Below, one piece after another: positions 63,569 to 64,000 of a DNA stretch of 64,000 bases. The stretch is from CAZCVI01 sp964502145. GTDB lineage: Bacteria; Acidobacteriota; Aminicenantia; UBA2199. A program made the position numbers and the translations under genes. The notes under the pieces are model-generated. The model made no database searches. It had not been told where the DNA came from and saw nothing but the letters and a program-made list of their open reading frames with translations. The stretch is from contig CAZCVI010000004.1 in assembly GCA_964502145.1 (NCBI GenBank), forward strand, positions 62,001 to 126,000, read 5' to 3'. Position 1 is the stretch's first letter; the number at the start of each line of letters is the position of its first letter.

Positions 63569-64000
63569 ATGAGGACATACCTGGATTGTATTCCCTGCTT
63601 CATTCGCCAAACACTGGAGGCCGTCCAATTGGTTTCCAGCGACGCCTCCCTCCACGAAAGCGTCTTGCGCCAGGTGTTACGCTGGGCTGCCGAAATGGAT
63701 ATGTCCCAGTCCCCTCCCGCCATGGGGCAGCGCATCCACCGCCTCATTCGGACACTCACCAACAATGACGACCCGTATCAGCTTGCCAAGGCACAGCAGA
63801 ACCTCATGGCCCTCCACCTACTGGACTCGTTCAAAACCCAGCTCGAAACCGCCACCGACCCACTGGATATGGCGGTACGCCTGGCCATTGCCGGGAATGT
63901 GATGGACCTGGGCCTGAAGGGTAATATCACCGAGTCCGAGGTTCGGGCCACCATCTATCAAGCCCTGGCAACCCCCCTCGTTGGGGAACCGGAGGCCTTT
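63569..64000 (+). CDS. DUF89/ARMT1-like protein, 3'-truncated by the window
   Basis: The frame runs off the right edge (144 codons visible). The start MRTYLDCIPCFIRQTLEA with the CxxC pair is typical of the DUF89 family, followed by MGQRIHRLIR and DPLDMAVRLAIAGNVMDLG. An in-frame ATG at 63551 is an alternative start. DUF89 proteins are metal-dependent phosphatases of damaged phosphometabolites. Probably the fourth gene of the operon, 93 bp after the hotdog gene; a small TTGGCA/TGCCAA hairpin lies between. Confidence 0.85.
   Translation, partial: MRTYLDCIPCFIRQTLEAVQLVSSDASLHESVLRQVLRWAAEMDMSQSPPAMGQRIHRLIRTLTNNDDPYQLAKAQQNLMALHLLDSFKTQLETATDPLDMAVRLAIAGNVMDLGLKGNITESEVRATIYQALATPLVGEPEAF

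Noticed and set aside
1..64000. tRNA, rRNA, CRISPR arrays, insertion sequences, prophage
   Set aside because: No tRNA-like cloverleaf, rRNA segment, regularly spaced identical repeats with unique spacers, transposase or phage structural gene was recognised. The periodic repeats have no spacers and are too degenerate for CRISPR. A dedicated scan would be needed to exclude a missed tRNA.

Overview
The window looks like chromosomal DNA of an uncultured or poorly characterised Gram-negative bacterium. Evidence for an outer membrane with LPS is the bamA-skp-fabZ-lpxA cluster, a cytochrome-porin, lipoproteins with lipoboxes and a secreted alpha-2-macroglobulin. The style of the genome suggests the Acidobacteriota / Candidatus Aminicenantes neighbourhood: giant beta-propeller hybrid histidine kinases, six-bladed propeller proteins, Cys-less redoxins and many 9-bp-periodic intergenic repeats. 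That assignment is inference from gene style, not from a marker gene. No rRNA, tRNA, CRISPR array, transposase or prophage was seen.

Layout. 0-2.5 kb: an edge-truncated unknown gene, a small membrane protein and a nitroreductase. 2.7-14.8 kb: two 1,300-residue one-component-style hybrid kinases flank an ABC importer operon (ATPase, Tat-exported binding protein, permease) and a membrane-anchored MsrB-MsrA. 14.8-21.8 kb: a repeat-rich gap followed by a tandem duplication of about 3 kb. Each copy once held promoter, leader hairpin, redoxin-like membrane protein, propeller 1, propeller 2, a small Cys-rich secreted protein and a dual hairpin. Copy A has lost most of propeller 2 and copy B most of the redoxin, each by an in-frame deletion. 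The small Cys-rich proteins share a nearly identical leader but have very different mature regions on the same eight-Cys framework. This is the most unusual system in the window.

21.9-36.9 kb: an M1-M28-PDZ peptidase fusion, an LRR-like protein with a small partner, an ArsS-like radical SAM enzyme, a 2,077-residue alpha-2-macroglobulin and a CstA transporter. 36.9-39.8 kb: a lone FRG-NACHT NTPase, a good candidate antiphage NLR-like gene. 40-47.2 kb: a TPR lipoprotein, two secreted proteins of unknown role (one with an S74 self-chaperone), and a multiheme cytochrome plus cytochrome-porin operon suggesting electron transfer across the envelope.

47.5-55 kb: bamA-skp-fabZ-lpxA-Gfo/Idh (lpxD absent from its usual place), a serine hydrolase and an SBF-like transporter. 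55-58.2 kb: an AAA ATPase with two small partners behind a perfect sigma-70 promoter, then a convergent metallophosphoesterase, possibly a defence or stress cassette. 58.4-64 kb: an NTF2-like lipoprotein, and a sigma-54 activator with a Cys-rich PAS domain divergent from a sigma-54 promoter that drives a thiol-themed operon (CGGC protein, CoA-disulfide reductase-rhodanese, DUF5320/hotdog fusion, DUF89 protein running off the end).
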